A stretch of 64,000 nt of DNA. It comes from Petasospora fabianii. Its lineage: Eukaryota > Ascomycota > Saccharomycetes > Phaffomycetales > Wickerhamomycetaceae. The stretch lies in the NCBI GenBank assembly GCA_022641835.1, contig CP048715.1, positions 2,046,001 to 2,110,000 on the forward strand. The letters run 5' to 3'. A program made the translations under genes and the position numbers. The notes below the pieces were generated by a model that worked only from the letters and a program-made list of their open reading frames with translations, ran no database searches and had not been told where the DNA came from. This document shows, piece after piece, positions 45,722 through 57,019 of this stretch. How positions within the stretch are numbered: the first letter of the stretch is position 1; the number at the start of each line of letters is the position of its first letter.

Positions 45722-47873
45722 TTTGAAATACCTTTGGCTTGAGGATCAAAGGGGTGAACCGGGTGCGGATAATGGGCGAGGAAAAAGTGGGATTGAGCGC
45801 TGGCTTTATATCTGAAATTTTTTTCGCGCACCGGACGAGGAATTTTCCATGAATTAACGAACGCGATTGGGCAGCCAGTGGGGGGACTTCCGGCTCGCGA
45901 CGGGGGGCAGGTTGATCGGTCCGTGTGGGGTGCGCTTCTGCCTAATTGGCCGTCGAGGGGCAGATTTCCCCCCTCTGGGTCTACTGTTCATAGTAACCAA
46001 GTTCATCTGGAAAGAAACTATGGACTTAAACCGGGCCAATCGCACGCGCAAGTGAACATCCGACCTTTCCTAGGTTTGAACCTTCTGCGGCGCCTACCAG
46101 GTCGGATGTCGACGCGTCCGAATCGATCTAGCGCGCACCTCCTTTTGGTACCGGCGAGGGTCCGCTACGAAGACGGGCAGACCGTACGAGCTCGATGGTT
46201 GCCAAAAGAACGGGGTTTCAACTAGTAAAACTACTTTTTGGGCTTGCACAAACGGTGCTTGAGGTTTTTTTCTAATGACCCAATGCACACACCAAGAGAC
46301 TGCAAATGGCAGTCCCCAATGGTAGGCTCCCTCGATGCCAACCGTGTTTTCCCGGCCCAGAGTCAAGCAAAAAAGAAACGCAAAAACCACGCTGTCTATC
46401 CGGCCCCATGCCTATTGGCCAGCTCTGCTTGACACCGCATAACGGTTGCAGAACTATAAACACCAAGCATTAAGCACATCGGCCACGGGACAATTGAGAC
46501 CTCGGCACTGGCTACAGCTTCACTGTTTGAAGACGGGCTCACTGTGATCGGGTGAAGGCAATGCTGTTTTCATGCCCTACTTCCTACCTATTTACCATCA
46601 AAGCGACAACATCATCATGTGCCCCCACATCTTGATGCATCCATCTCCCCTCTGTTCATCCCCAGAGCGCTTGCATACTGAAGCTACTTGCGACCCTTCC
46701 AAAGAGTGAGAACGATGAGAGTGGCTTATGCGGAAGGAGGAAACAGATCAGAAACTCGCTGCTAAACAGATCAATGACCTGTAACTTTTATCACTGTTAT
46801 TTGAGTTCGGCATTCAAGAATCTACATCCTGGATGGGACGGAACGTCAGAGTGCTCAAGCTGTTCCGATGATTGAACTCCTAGATCATTGAAAAGTTTCA
46901 CAAAAAGGTACCACCCCACATGTTGGTGATCTGGGTTGATCAAACATTCGATTCAATATCTTTTCACTGCACGCAAGCGTTACCGAGTGGAAGGTTCCTC
47001 TCCTCATCGCCGATGTGTCTAGTGGATACTTTGCGTCAAATGCAACTTTGTTGTACCCCAGAGAGTGTCAGGAAGACTAAAGTCGCTCGCTGTACCTCCA
47101 ATACTGCCTTCGCCCATGCTGTTTGATTATTGACTAAAATTAACGTCTTGCGTACTGCTATCGCTTCTTTAGGGTCATCATCCACATATTTCTCGACTTG
47201 GATCGTGAGGCCTCTTCTCCTCACTATCTAAAGTACCGCCCTCATGTCCATTGATAGCCATCCTTAAGTAGCGTTCCTTCCAGTATCAATAAAACACATC
47301 CACAAATACACCAGTTCAATACAGCTACTTTGCGTTTTGAACTGTCTAAAATGATTAAAACTAGCAAGATATTCACTCCTAATCTTAGAAACTGGGTACC
47401 TGGCAGTAATCGCAGCTTCCCTCTTTTGGTTCGCGCACGCATAGACATGGGAAAATTTGTACGCTTAAAGGTGCACAAGGCAAACAGATGAGTATTCATC
47501 TCAGGCATTAACGCACGCTAAGAGCGCATCTATCACTGCTCCGTCGCGTCTTACCGATACTAAGAGGGAGACTGTTTTATCAAAACTTTGGTTGCAATCC
47601 TGATATATCTCATACAACTCATAGGACCTACAGAAAGACTATCCTGTTGCAGTTATCCTTTGTTTACATTTACAGGACAACTCATCAATCGCCACACAAA
47701 GGAACACCCACGCTCAAGGACTATCCACATCATTAGCATCAGAGTCTGGATACCCACTCAACATTGTATCTGATCACGGTGCACACTTGTTTTATCCGCC
47801 TATCTATTCCCGCCGCCACGCTACTTGTCGCGCTCATCCCCGATAGAGCAGCACTATCACAACATCACATACA
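45722..47873. other. 2.15-kb divergent intergenic region (ADP/ATP carrier / FHL1)
   Basis: The carrier-proximal part (45850-46210) is GC-rich and carries CCAAT boxes and an 11-bp inverted repeat (46056-46066 and 46099-46109). The FHL1-proximal 300 bases are pyrimidine-rich, like a long 5' leader. No frame over 115 codons has family resemblance. Long promoters are usual for a dosage-sensitive regulator such as FHL1. Confidence 0.55.
45804..46418 (-). promoter_or_regulatory. ADP/ATP carrier promoter: TATA box and CCAAT cluster
   Basis: TATAAAG on the minus strand (45804-45810), then CCAAT/ATTGG cores at 45866-45870, 45945-45949, 46036-46040, 46280-46284, 46316-46320 and 46414-46418. CCAAT is the Hap2/3/5 target that activates respiratory genes. 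The number exceeds the roughly one per 512 bp expected for both strands. Confidence 0.5.
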
Positions 47874-50800
47874 ATGGCCTCCGGTCAGGCAGGTCAGGTG
47901 GACTCGTTCATGTCCATCAAATCGACTCCCGAAGTGGATCTCAACTCATTACAGGTTGACCAGCCGCAAGTCCCAACGATTTTGTCACCAAAGCCAGTAA
48001 TTGATGATCCACTCATCCCCACGTCTTCTTCAAGCATAGAGCCGCCATCAATTCCACCGGCAACTATGACATCAACACCTCAGGTTGAGCCCAACACTAA
48101 CCCTGATGAGACGATACAACAGATAGTCACAAATCCTGATTCACCGTCCAAGTCTCCACAGGTTCAAGCGGTCAAACAGGAACCACTCTTACAGGAGTTT
48201 TCAGTACCGCCTTCTACAACAACACCCACCACTACCAAACTCCATCTCCCATCAGGAAACCCACCAGTCACCAACACACAGCCGTCTTCAACTCCCGAAC
48301 CTGCACTGAAAACAGAAGCAATTGCTCTCGTACCGGGAACAGTACGTGCACCAACCCCTGATGTGAGGTCTGACTCAGCGCAGAGTACAGCCAAGGTGTC
48401 CGCCTATGCCCGACTCGAGTTTGAGAATTTCATCTTTTACGTGCAAACGCTACAAGTGATCCTTGGTCGTAAGTCTGAGAATGATCAATCTCACAGTGTT
48501 GATGTCCATCTTGGTGCGTCTAAGGCTATCTCGAGAAAGCACGCCAAGATCTTCTACAACTTTGGAACAGAACGATTTGAGCTCTCCATCCAGGGTAAGA
48601 ACGGTGCATTTGTTGATGATAACTTCATTGAACGTGGTGCCACTGTCCCACTCACAAACAAGTCCAAAATCCAGATTGGCCAGATTGTGTTCAGATTTGT
48701 GCTCCCAGGTGCTGATCCACAACAGAAGGGCGAGAGCCCATCGAAGCCCTTGAACCCATCAGATGCCGTTACTCTAAAGAGTGCATTATATGCCAACCAA
48801 GGTGGAAGTGATGGTCTTGATGGCTCTGGTAAGAACACTCCACACCTCACAAGTATGGACTTTGCGCCAGTCAATGGCCAGGCTGCAAGTGTATCATCTG
48901 CTCCTCAACAACCTTCCGCCGGTATCGTAGCTGCTGACTCTCTTGCAAAGAAGCCAGTGAAGGAGAAGAAAACGACAAGAGTACCCAAGCCACCAAAGAA
49001 AGTCTACACTCTGGAGGAGATCCCAGAGGAGTACAGAACAAAACCAAATTGTTCTTATTCCAACTTAATCGCTACCTGTTTGAGAACTCATGGTACGCCC
49101 AAGGGAATGTCATTGGCTGAGATCTACAAATCCATTAGAGATATCTTCCCATACTACAAGTACTGTCCAGATGGCTGGCAGAGTTCGGTCCGCCATAATT
49201 TGTCTCTGAACAAGGCATTCAGGAAGGTGTCAAAGGAAGGTAAAGGTTGGCTATGGGGTCTTGACGAGGAATACTGCGCTGAGAAGGAAAAGGCTAAGAA
49301 GAAGCAGCAGGCTGCCGCGGCTGCAAAGGCTAAGGCTGCGGCATTGAAGATTGAACAGCAGCAACAACAACAGAAACAGCAGCAACCACAGGTGGTATCA
49401 AGTGTGCCCCTGGACGCTCAGCAGCGTGTTAATATTGCGATCCAAAGTCCTCAAACACTACAACCTCAGTCTCAGTTGCAACAGAGCACCATACAACTTC
49501 AAAACACTGGTCTTGGTCAGCCACAGCAGACGCATCTGCAACAGACACAGCCAACTCCAAATGTCCCGCTGTATGCTAACAACAGTAATAGCAGTACCAC
49601 CAACCAACAGATTACACAGGACAAGGCCGCTCAGACTATTACAGGCCAGCAGAGCAAGACTCCAAGTATCCAGGCCCAACTTGCAGCCAATCGTGGTGTT
49701 ACTCCACAGGGCCAACGCACAACTCCTCCAACTTCTACCCAACAAAGGCCAAACCCATTGGGTGCTGATACCAAGAAGGCACTTGCTCATCTCCAACAAC
49801 AGCTTGTTCTCTTGTCGAAGGATCTGAGAAACCTGGTTGACAAACCTACCATCTCAGCTATCTTGACCCAAGCTATTGCCATGACTATTGCCCAAGTAAC
49901 TCAGGCTGCTAAGGCAAAGGGTATCACATCCGATCCTCTTGCCACGCTCATTGAGACCAACCCACAACAGCTGACCAAGATCTTGACCGTTGCTCTTAAC
50001 GCTGCCACTTACAAGGTTACGAATGGAAGAATCAAGGCCCCATTGAGTGTCACTCCTTCTGCTCCTGCTTCTCGAGCTGCAACTCCTGTTAGTACACCAC
50101 CAGTTCAGAAAGCACAGCCCGTCATCCAGCAACACCAAGGACAGCCACCAGCCACCAATCAAGCTCCCCAGAACAATCCCCAACCAAAAGGTCCTTTGCC
50201 AGGCCAGACTGCTCCTTCCTCTTTGAATACAGCTCAACACCATGTTCCATCACATGGACAGCAGCAGCTTATGACTCCATCACAGGCTCCGTCATCGGCC
50301 CCATATCCACAACCCCCACAGGCTCAGCAGGCTCCAGCGAAGACAGCTACACCAACTCCCCAGCAACCGCCATCCACTAATTCTGAACATGCCACTTCCA
50401 CTCCAGCTCTACCAGCTGTCTCACAGGCCACTTCTGTCCCGCCTGCAGCACAGGGTGTCCCAAAGGCCGCGGCATCTAGCTCTAGAGAATCTTATTTGCC
50501 ATCTCCACAGGTCCCAAATCCACAGTCGGTGCCAGCTGTCTCTGCGCAGTACACGCCATTCCCTGAACGCTCGGTCTCTCCAAGGGCTGCGACCCCAATC
50601 CAGCCTCTCAGTTCAGAGAACGCCCAAGTACAAGCACAGTCAACTCAGGTATCAGCTGCTAAAGCGCCCGTGACAGAGACTCCGAAGCTAGATACTACCA
50701 CCACGGCATCACCCGTGACTGCTGATACGAGCTCAACTCCAGCGCCTGTTACAGCGCCTGTTACAGCTCCAGGACTAGCCCCAGAATCTGCTCCAGCCTC

Positions 50801-51140
50801 GGAACCACCACAGCCTTCTCTAGTGCAGACATCTGCTGAGAAGAAAGAGGTGAAGCAAGAAGCATCGCAACCAGACCTCTCTTTCCTGAATGATGACCTT
50901 GACGATCCTGAGTTCAACAAGGTTCTTGAGTCTCTTTCGAAGGAGGGCACACCAGGTTTGGAAGGTGATGCCAGCGCTACTGTGATGGATGATGAAGAGC
51001 TCAACAGGTTGCTTGCACAAGACTTCACGGAGTCCACGTCTAGTGGTACAGGTGGTCCTAAGAGAGGGTTTGATGAAGTTGATACATCTGCGCTGTTGGA
51101 GGGAGAAGATGCCTCGAATAAGATGCAGAAGACCGAGTGA
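47874..51140 (+). CDS. FHL1: FHL1, forkhead-associated regulator of ribosomal-protein genes
   Basis: 1088 residues. In S. cerevisiae, Fhl1 sits at ribosomal-protein promoters with Rap1 and recruits the co-activator Ifh1 through its FHA domain. The FHA domain (about 177-278) begins AYARLEFENFIFYVQTLQVILGR and carries SRKHAKIFYN. The forkhead domain (about 389-468) reads GMSLAEIYKSIRDIFPYYKY, then GWQSSVRHNLSLNKAF and KGWLWGLDEEY, the FHL1 form rather than the FKH1/FKH2 form. A basic KKKQQAAAAAKAKAAA helix follows, then a very long Gln/Pro/Thr-rich disordered region (about 490-1000) and an acidic C-terminus. It is longer than S. cerevisiae Fhl1 (936). The ATG at 47874 opens a sequence of typical disordered composition, preceded by a 1.4-kb gene-free leader. 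Confidence 0.92.
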   Translation: MASGQAGQVDSFMSIKSTPEVDLNSLQVDQPQVPTILSPKPVIDDPLIPTSSSSIEPPSIPPATMTSTPQVEPNTNPDETIQQIVTNPDSPSKSPQVQAVKQEPLLQEFSVPPSTTTPTTTKLHLPSGNPPVTNTQPSSTPEPALKTEAIALVPGTVRAPTPDVRSDSAQSTAKVSAYARLEFENFIFYVQTLQVILGRKSENDQSHSVDVHLGASKAISRKHAKIFYNFGTERFELSIQGKNGAFVDDNFIERGATVPLTNKSKIQIGQIVFRFVLPGADPQQKGESPSKPLNPSDAVTLKSALYANQGGSDGLDGSGKNTPHLTSMDFAPVNGQAASVSSAPQQPSAGIVAADSLAKKPVKEKKTTRVPKPPKKVYTLEEIPEEYRTKPNCSYSNLIATCLRTHGTPKGMSLAEIYKSIRDIFPYYKYCPDGWQSSVRHNLSLNKAFRKVSKEGKGWLWGLDEEYCAEKEKAKKKQQAAAAAKAKAAALKIEQQQQQQKQQQPQVVSSVPLDAQQRVNIAIQSPQTLQPQSQLQQSTIQLQNTGLGQPQQTHLQQTQPTPNVPLYANNSNSSTTNQQITQDKAAQTITGQQSKTPSIQAQLAANRGVTPQGQRTTPPTSTQQRPNPLGADTKKALAHLQQQLVLLSKDLRNLVDKPTISAILTQAIAMTIAQVTQAAKAKGITSDPLATLIETNPQQLTKILTVALNAATYKVTNGRIKAPLSVTPSAPASRAATPVSTPPVQKAQPVIQQHQGQPPATNQAPQNNPQPKGPLPGQTAPSSLNTAQHHVPSHGQQQLMTPSQAPSSAPYPQPPQAQQAPAKTATPTPQQPPSTNSEHATSTPALPAVSQATSVPPAAQGVPKAAASSSRESYLPSPQVPNPQSVPAVSAQYTPFPERSVSPRAATPIQPLSSENAQVQAQSTQVSAAKAPVTETPKLDTTTTASPVTADTSSTPAPVTAPVTAPGLAPESAPASEPPQPSLVQTSAEKKEVKQEASQPDLSFLNDDLDDPEFNKVLESLSKEGTPGLEGDASATVMDDEELNRLLAQDFTESTSSGTGGPKRGFDEVDTSALLEGEDASNKMQKTE

Positions 51141-51418
51141 TCTTCCTGATATGATACTATTAATGCTTTGAAGAACTTCTATGTAATGCCCATGTTTTAT
51201 TGATGATTAGATTATTGAATTGTAGGTCCCTCAGAAGAAAGAAAGAGCGATGTCTATTAGCGAGGCTTGTGACCCGTACATATTTGGCAGATAACTGGTC
51301 GGGGAAACAAACAAAGTACAAGCGCCACCCATAGCTCATCGCCGCCCCCCACATTTTCGATTCTTCCATCTCACAACAACCCTCTAGACCATCTATTATA
51401 TCATTCACAATCCGCCAA

Positions 51419-54400
51419 ATGAACCATCGAGGTGGAGATTGTGCATTGCCGTGCACCTTTGTGGACAATGGCGAGCTGCTCAAAAAGGCACTCCTCCAGT
51501 TCCCAAAGCGGTATCAACACGACTTCAGTCGACCAGCCAAGGTTGATCTTCGCCGTCTGCTGTCATTTGCAGCCTCTTACAAGGGTACCTACATGAAAGA
51601 GCTGTTCCCAGAGGTTGATGAACTCACACTACCTAAGGCATGGCAGCACGTGCTGGTCCCGGAGCGTTATCAGCACTTGGAGAGCCAAGATTTCTACTTC
51701 CAGCGTGGTTCTTTTGACGACCCTGCCCATCCGCACCGAGCATGCGGCCGCAAGTTCAAAAAAGGTGAACCCGTTTACCGCTGCATGACCTGTTCAGACG
51801 ATGAGACGTCAGGCCTGTGTCAAAACTGCTTTGATGCGGATCAACATGACTCACACGACGTGATAACATCGATTTGTCAGAGAGAAAACGGAGGCGTATG
51901 TGACTGTGGAGATGAAGAGGCATGGAGAGTTCAACTCAACTGTAAGCACTACCACACTGCTGAGACACCAGAGAGTGAGATCCCAGAAAAGTTTAAGAAC
52001 TCCTTACTACAAACATTTGAGATTGTCCTCGACTACATCGTTGATGTGATGTCCAGCTCGCCATTATCGTTCAGTAAGGACCGGAAGCAGAACAATGAAA
52101 GTATCCTCATGGATGGCCACAGCTCTACTCTTGAACAAGGAATGTACTTTGGTACCGACTGGCCATCAGACAAGTTCCACTTGATGCTGTATAATGACCA
52201 AAATAGACAGTACAGAGATGCTGTACAGAGAATCACATCCACTACAGACAAGGTTGATGATTTTGCCATCATGGTCGCCGATGAGGTGAATGTGAACGGC
52301 CGTGCAAAAGTGATGACATCTTCTCACATTGATGAACTACTCCAAGCTCAGTCAACACTCGAAGCTACCGGTCTTGCAAGCTTGATCAGAAACGCCAGGG
52401 ATGTCTTCAGAGAAGAGATGTGTGGTGAGATGGTTCTTTGGTTGACAGAGATGATGAATGGCCCAGTTCATGGGAACTACAATATAACGCGAGATATTCT
52501 GGCAGAGGCATTTTGTCAGAAGTGGAAAATTGGTGTCAAGCCTACACATGATGCTCAACCATTTCCGGGTTCATTGTTCAACAACGAGATCCCAACTATT
52601 CCATCCAGAACGACTGCTTCGTGGCAGTTCGGTGAAGCCTCTGTTCCACAGACTCCAGAACATTGGAAGATGTCGCCTGTCAAGTGGGACATCGATCCTG
52701 TACTAGCGGCTCGCTGTGACTATGATCCCGACTTCATCCGTAACACACAGAGCACAGCTTCTTTCCATGGATCGAGGTTTCAGTACATCCTTTACTTTGA
52801 CATTCGTCTTTGGAAGAGCATCCGCTCCAACATGCATACACTCTTGAATTCTGTGCTCACATCAAATAAGAGGTTCAGACCACTAGTTTGTGCACAGTAC
52901 ACTGACATTTACCCCACTATTCTGGAATTGTTCTTTCTCTTCGACCGTGAACCGGAGTTCAGCTGCATGACCACATTGACATCACAGATCTTCACATCTT
53001 CATTGAATGCCACTATGATTGCCAATCATGGTGACCTCACAAGGTTTCTGGCTGCCATTTACAGCTATCTGACCAAGCTGTTTCTCATGCGACCGGAAGA
53101 CATAGTCATTTCCAAGGATCTCCTCTCAACATCCTTCAAGAACAGACGTATTGGCCAAGTGTTTTTCGAGATTTGCTGTGTTCTGAATAAGACGAAGTCA
53201 TTCTCCCCAATCCTCTGCCCAGAGTTCATGAACCAGGTTTGTGACATACTTGACCTTTTTCAAGGAAAGCCAACGCTCAAGAGAGAGGCTGTTGAACATG
53301 TTGAGTACGAGTCCAATGATTATGGCCTCTACTTCAACATGTACTCGGTTATCTCATCACTTGCTGAGATGATTGCCAAGACCTTGTTGAAGACAGACTC
53401 AGCTGAGGGATTGAACTGGGTTGCATTGATATTTGATAGAATCGGGCTCGCTGGTGAGATGCCTTCTGATCAGGTATCTCAAGGTGAGCCAACAGATGTC
53501 GGTCCCCTAAACAAGATTGTGATCGAGTCGCTTGAAGGCCCTCAAGAGATTGTCAGCTTCAAGCTTGAGAACAGTCCTGTCAGTTTCCTTCATCCACTAC
53601 ATGCATTTGCTACTTGGGTCGTGCAGTACTCAGACATTGGAGATACCTATGAGCTTGAGAGATTTCTTCGGGATTCAGGTGACCTCAAGTTTCACATCCT
53701 GGAGTATCCACTGAGAACGCTAGTGCTGCTGGCACAGATCCGAGTTGGTTATTGGGTCAGAAATGGTTTCAGTATCAGGACCCAACAACACATCTACAGA
53801 ACCAGTGGTATTCGTGAATCGGGCTTCAAGAGAGATTTCTACATGATTCAGCTGATGATGTGCTTGCTTGACCGTGATCTTGTTGTCTCGTCATTCTTAT
53901 CACGTTGGGCTCTTCTGTCTTGGTGTAAGGAAGAACTCAGTCCTGAGCCATATGACGAGACTATCCTGCCACTGATGGTGGAAGAGTTCTTGCTCACTAT
54001 GATCCAGCTGCTTTCTGATACCTCTGCATTAGAAGACTTTGAGAACAGTACCGAGAACCGCATCAAGAAAGAGATCATCCATTGTCTCTGTTTTCAGCCA
54101 ATGAGCTACTCGAAGATCTGTTCTGACATTCCAGACTACATGGCTCACGAGAAACGTTTCGACTTGATTCTTTCCTCAGTTGCAAACTACATTCCACCAG
54201 CTTCACCAAGTGCAGCTGGTATTTACAAGTTAAAGGAGGAGTTTATGGACCAGGTCGACCCATTCTACGTTCACTACAGTACAAACAAGAGGGACGAGGC
54301 AGAAAAACTTGTCAAGGAACGAATTGCTAAGAAGACGGGTCTAGCTGTGAAGGATGTTTACATTGAGCCATCTCCTCACTCACTCGCCAACACTCCATTC

Positions 54401-57019
54401 AAAAACCTTTTCAAAATCACCTCCTCCAAGATCTTTGTTCAATTCATCAGAAGCACTCTGAAGGTTGTTAACAACGAGGGTGTGGTAAAGACGGAATCTC
54501 TTTTAAACCTCTCACTTCACCTGATTCATCTGGCATCTGCTGGATCGGAGCTGGCATATTCCGCTGTCTTCAATGAATTGATATTTTCCGAGTTCAGAGC
54601 TGACCACAACGAACCATTCTACTACGAGAGCGTTGGTGCTCTTCTGTACAAGTTCCTAACCGATGAAACATGTGCTGCTTACCATTCTAAGATTAGAGCT
54701 ATATTCAAGGTTCTCAAGTCCTATCATTTTGATATTGAGGCATATCTCCATGAGCAGGTCCAAAATTTTGACGCCTCGTTACTTGGAATGGCGGCATTGA
54801 CTGCTTCTACAAAGGAGTCAGAGTTTGAGAAGAAAAAGCGAATGGCGAAGGAACGCAGGGAGAAAATCATGGCAAAGTTTAAGAGGAAACAGACCGAATT
54901 CGTTGAGAAGAATAATGTTGAGCCAGAAGCTGCTGACATATCCCCAGAGGACGCCGAGAATGGCAACTCGTGGCACTATCCAGAGGAGCACTGCATTCTT
55001 TGTCAGATGTCTGTGACTACTGGTGACTCCGTTTTCGGTGTTGTTTGCAACGTTTCTCGCTTTTCAGGTTCAAGAACTGTGCCTTTCCATGACAAGTATT
55101 GGACTCTTCGTTCCTTCGAAGAAAGCGGTAGCTTGGACGATGACGATTGCGTCTCTCAGAGTGAATGTCTTCCTGGATACTTCGAAAAGATCCAGAAGGA
55201 GGCTGTTGTTGGACCTGCATTTCCAAGTCACACGAGGAACGCTCTGAGATCTGATATGATGGCTACCAGCTGTGGACACGGCATGCACTATTCGTGCTAC
55301 CAGAACTATCTGTCGTCTGCCAAGGCCCGTCAAACCCAGATTACGAGAACCGTACCGGAGGACTTCGAGAATTCTGAATTCATCTGTCCTTTATGCAAAT
55401 CCCTCGGCAATCTATTCATTCCAATAATGTGGAACAACAACAAGAACAAGTTGTCAGCCTTTACTGCTCCCGATCAAGACTGGTATAGTCAGTTTGAGAA
55501 GATCAAGAACATCTCATTTGTCGAGCCAGAGATTTGCGATCAGTTTTCTAGACAAGTTGTCGAAGATTGTAAATTATCTCTCAAGAACAGTTTCAAAGAC
55601 ATGGCATTCGATGATGAGCAACATATGATGCTTCACGACATCTGGGTAAGTCTGAGCTCGAAATTGGAGTCTATCACCCAACCACAATTTCGTGAGCACC
55701 TGAACAAACTGGTGTCCAGCACCATCAAAGGCACCGAGATCTCCGTTAGAGGACTCGCAAGTGACACAGGCTTGGTGACTGGGCTAATCTCGAACCAGTG
55801 TTTGACGACATTGAGAATCTTGACTGAGTTGAAAAAGACTTGGGTTGCATTGGCTGCTAATCCAGAGGCTAACAAGGCGAAGCCAAAGGGCTTTTCTGTG
55901 AAGTTTGCAGAGGAGATGGTTGGGAAGCTTGTTTATCTCTCTTCTGATAGATTGTTTGACGTATTTGAGGATATCGACTTCTTTGAGTTGCTGGTGGGGT
56001 GCACCCCATTCTATGGTATCTCAATGAACTCGCTCTACAGACTGACATTTACCTACCACTTTATTCAGCAACTGGCTATTATCTTAGCCCAGCTCCACAA
56101 TGAGTTGTTCGAAGGTGAAATTTCGATCCTTGATATAACTGTTGTGAAAGCTCCTGAGACTGCATACTACAATTTGGTGGCCATGGCTAGAGATCTGAGA
56201 GACAACCACCCACTTTTCGACAATGTCAGCGATGGAATCTTTGAATCAGTTGAGTTCCAGGAAGTCTTGTACACTTTGTTGGTTCGGTCATTGACTCCAT
56301 TCCTACGGAGAGTTGCTATCTGGTCTATCGCAAACTGTGCTGACTATTCCGATGTCTCACTCGATCCGTGGTTGGAAGATGAGGATGTGGATGGGTTGGA
56401 GGTCAACAGATTGTGTGACTATTTAAACATTCCTAGTGTCGAGGAGATGCTTGCTTTGTTTTCAGGCGATGGTGTTGAAAACCAAAAATTCCAGGCCTTC
56501 CTAAAGTATGTGTCTACCACTGACAATGAACTGTCTTTCAAGTCTCTGGAGTATACTGGTCAGGTCCGTTTGGTTGATCTACCAGAGAGGATGGATGATA
56601 TTTTCACACAGTTGCTGTACAAGAAGTACAAGTTTACATCATTAGCGCACTATGATCCAGCAATCTGTTTGTTCTGTGGTGACATTGTCAATCTGCAGAA
56701 GAAGGCACCAGGCCAAGTGATTGGCGAGTGTAATCATCATGCTGAGAATGAGTGCTTGAATGACATGGGTCTCTTCCTGTTGCCCAAACACAGTGCCACG
56801 CTCCTTCTTGATAGGGGTAATGGATCTTTCCATCCGGCTCCATACATTGACTCTCATGGGGAATATGACTCCGATGTCAGGCAGAATCAGGTACTTCTCC
56901 TAAGCCGCCAGAAGTACGACACTTTCATCCGTCAGATGTGGCTACAGCATGACGTCAAAAACTTCATAACTCGAAAGTTAGAGGGCACCGTGGACATCGG
57001 TGGCTGGGAGACATTGTGA
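51419..57019 (+). CDS. UBR1: UBR1, E3 ubiquitin ligase of the N-end rule
   Basis: 1866 residues. N-recognin that ubiquitinates proteins with destabilising N-terminal residues together with Rad6. The UBR box zinc finger (about 106-178) has HRACGRKF, YRCMTCSDD, LCQNCFDADQHDSHDV and VCDCGDEEAW, recognising type 1 (basic) N-termini. The ClpS-like N-domain for type 2 (bulky) N-termini follows (about 220-340, FHLMLYNDQNRQYRDAV). The RING-H2 region (about 1190-1325) has HCILCQMSV, GHGMHYSCYQNYL and FICPLCK, preceded by a KKKRMAKERREKIMAKF basic helix. The Cys/His C-terminal UBR autoinhibitory domain has AICLFCGDIV and CNHHAENEC. All motifs are intact and the length is near the S. cerevisiae protein (1950). 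TFG1 follows on the same strand. Confidence 0.97.
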   Translation: MNHRGGDCALPCTFVDNGELLKKALLQFPKRYQHDFSRPAKVDLRRLLSFAASYKGTYMKELFPEVDELTLPKAWQHVLVPERYQHLESQDFYFQRGSFDDPAHPHRACGRKFKKGEPVYRCMTCSDDETSGLCQNCFDADQHDSHDVITSICQRENGGVCDCGDEEAWRVQLNCKHYHTAETPESEIPEKFKNSLLQTFEIVLDYIVDVMSSSPLSFSKDRKQNNESILMDGHSSTLEQGMYFGTDWPSDKFHLMLYNDQNRQYRDAVQRITSTTDKVDDFAIMVADEVNVNGRAKVMTSSHIDELLQAQSTLEATGLASLIRNARDVFREEMCGEMVLWLTEMMNGPVHGNYNITRDILAEAFCQKWKIGVKPTHDAQPFPGSLFNNEIPTIPSRTTASWQFGEASVPQTPEHWKMSPVKWDIDPVLAARCDYDPDFIRNTQSTASFHGSRFQYILYFDIRLWKSIRSNMHTLLNSVLTSNKRFRPLVCAQYTDIYPTILELFFLFDREPEFSCMTTLTSQIFTSSLNATMIANHGDLTRFLAAIYSYLTKLFLMRPEDIVISKDLLSTSFKNRRIGQVFFEICCVLNKTKSFSPILCPEFMNQVCDILDLFQGKPTLKREAVEHVEYESNDYGLYFNMYSVISSLAEMIAKTLLKTDSAEGLNWVALIFDRIGLAGEMPSDQVSQGEPTDVGPLNKIVIESLEGPQEIVSFKLENSPVSFLHPLHAFATWVVQYSDIGDTYELERFLRDSGDLKFHILEYPLRTLVLLAQIRVGYWVRNGFSIRTQQHIYRTSGIRESGFKRDFYMIQLMMCLLDRDLVVSSFLSRWALLSWCKEELSPEPYDETILPLMVEEFLLTMIQLLSDTSALEDFENSTENRIKKEIIHCLCFQPMSYSKICSDIPDYMAHEKRFDLILSSVANYIPPASPSAAGIYKLKEEFMDQVDPFYVHYSTNKRDEAEKLVKERIAKKTGLAVKDVYIEPSPHSLANTPFKNLFKITSSKIFVQFIRSTLKVVNNEGVVKTESLLNLSLHLIHLASAGSELAYSAVFNELIFSEFRADHNEPFYYESVGALLYKFLTDETCAAYHSKIRAIFKVLKSYHFDIEAYLHEQVQNFDASLLGMAALTASTKESEFEKKKRMAKERREKIMAKFKRKQTEFVEKNNVEPEAADISPEDAENGNSWHYPEEHCILCQMSVTTGDSVFGVVCNVSRFSGSRTVPFHDKYWTLRSFEESGSLDDDDCVSQSECLPGYFEKIQKEAVVGPAFPSHTRNALRSDMMATSCGHGMHYSCYQNYLSSAKARQTQITRTVPEDFENSEFICPLCKSLGNLFIPIMWNNNKNKLSAFTAPDQDWYSQFEKIKNISFVEPEICDQFSRQVVEDCKLSLKNSFKDMAFDDEQHMMLHDIWVSLSSKLESITQPQFREHLNKLVSSTIKGTEISVRGLASDTGLVTGLISNQCLTTLRILTELKKTWVALAANPEANKAKPKGFSVKFAEEMVGKLVYLSSDRLFDVFEDIDFFELLVGCTPFYGISMNSLYRLTFTYHFIQQLAIILAQLHNELFEGEISILDITVVKAPETAYYNLVAMARDLRDNHPLFDNVSDGIFESVEFQEVLYTLLVRSLTPFLRRVAIWSIANCADYSDVSLDPWLEDEDVDGLEVNRLCDYLNIPSVEEMLALFSGDGVENQKFQAFLKYVSTTDNELSFKSLEYTGQVRLVDLPERMDDIFTQLLYKKYKFTSLAHYDPAICLFCGDIVNLQKKAPGQVIGECNHHAENECLNDMGLFLLPKHSATLLLDRGNGSFHPAPYIDSHGEYDSDVRQNQVLLLSRQKYDTFIRQMWLQHDVKNFITRKLEGTVDIGGWETL

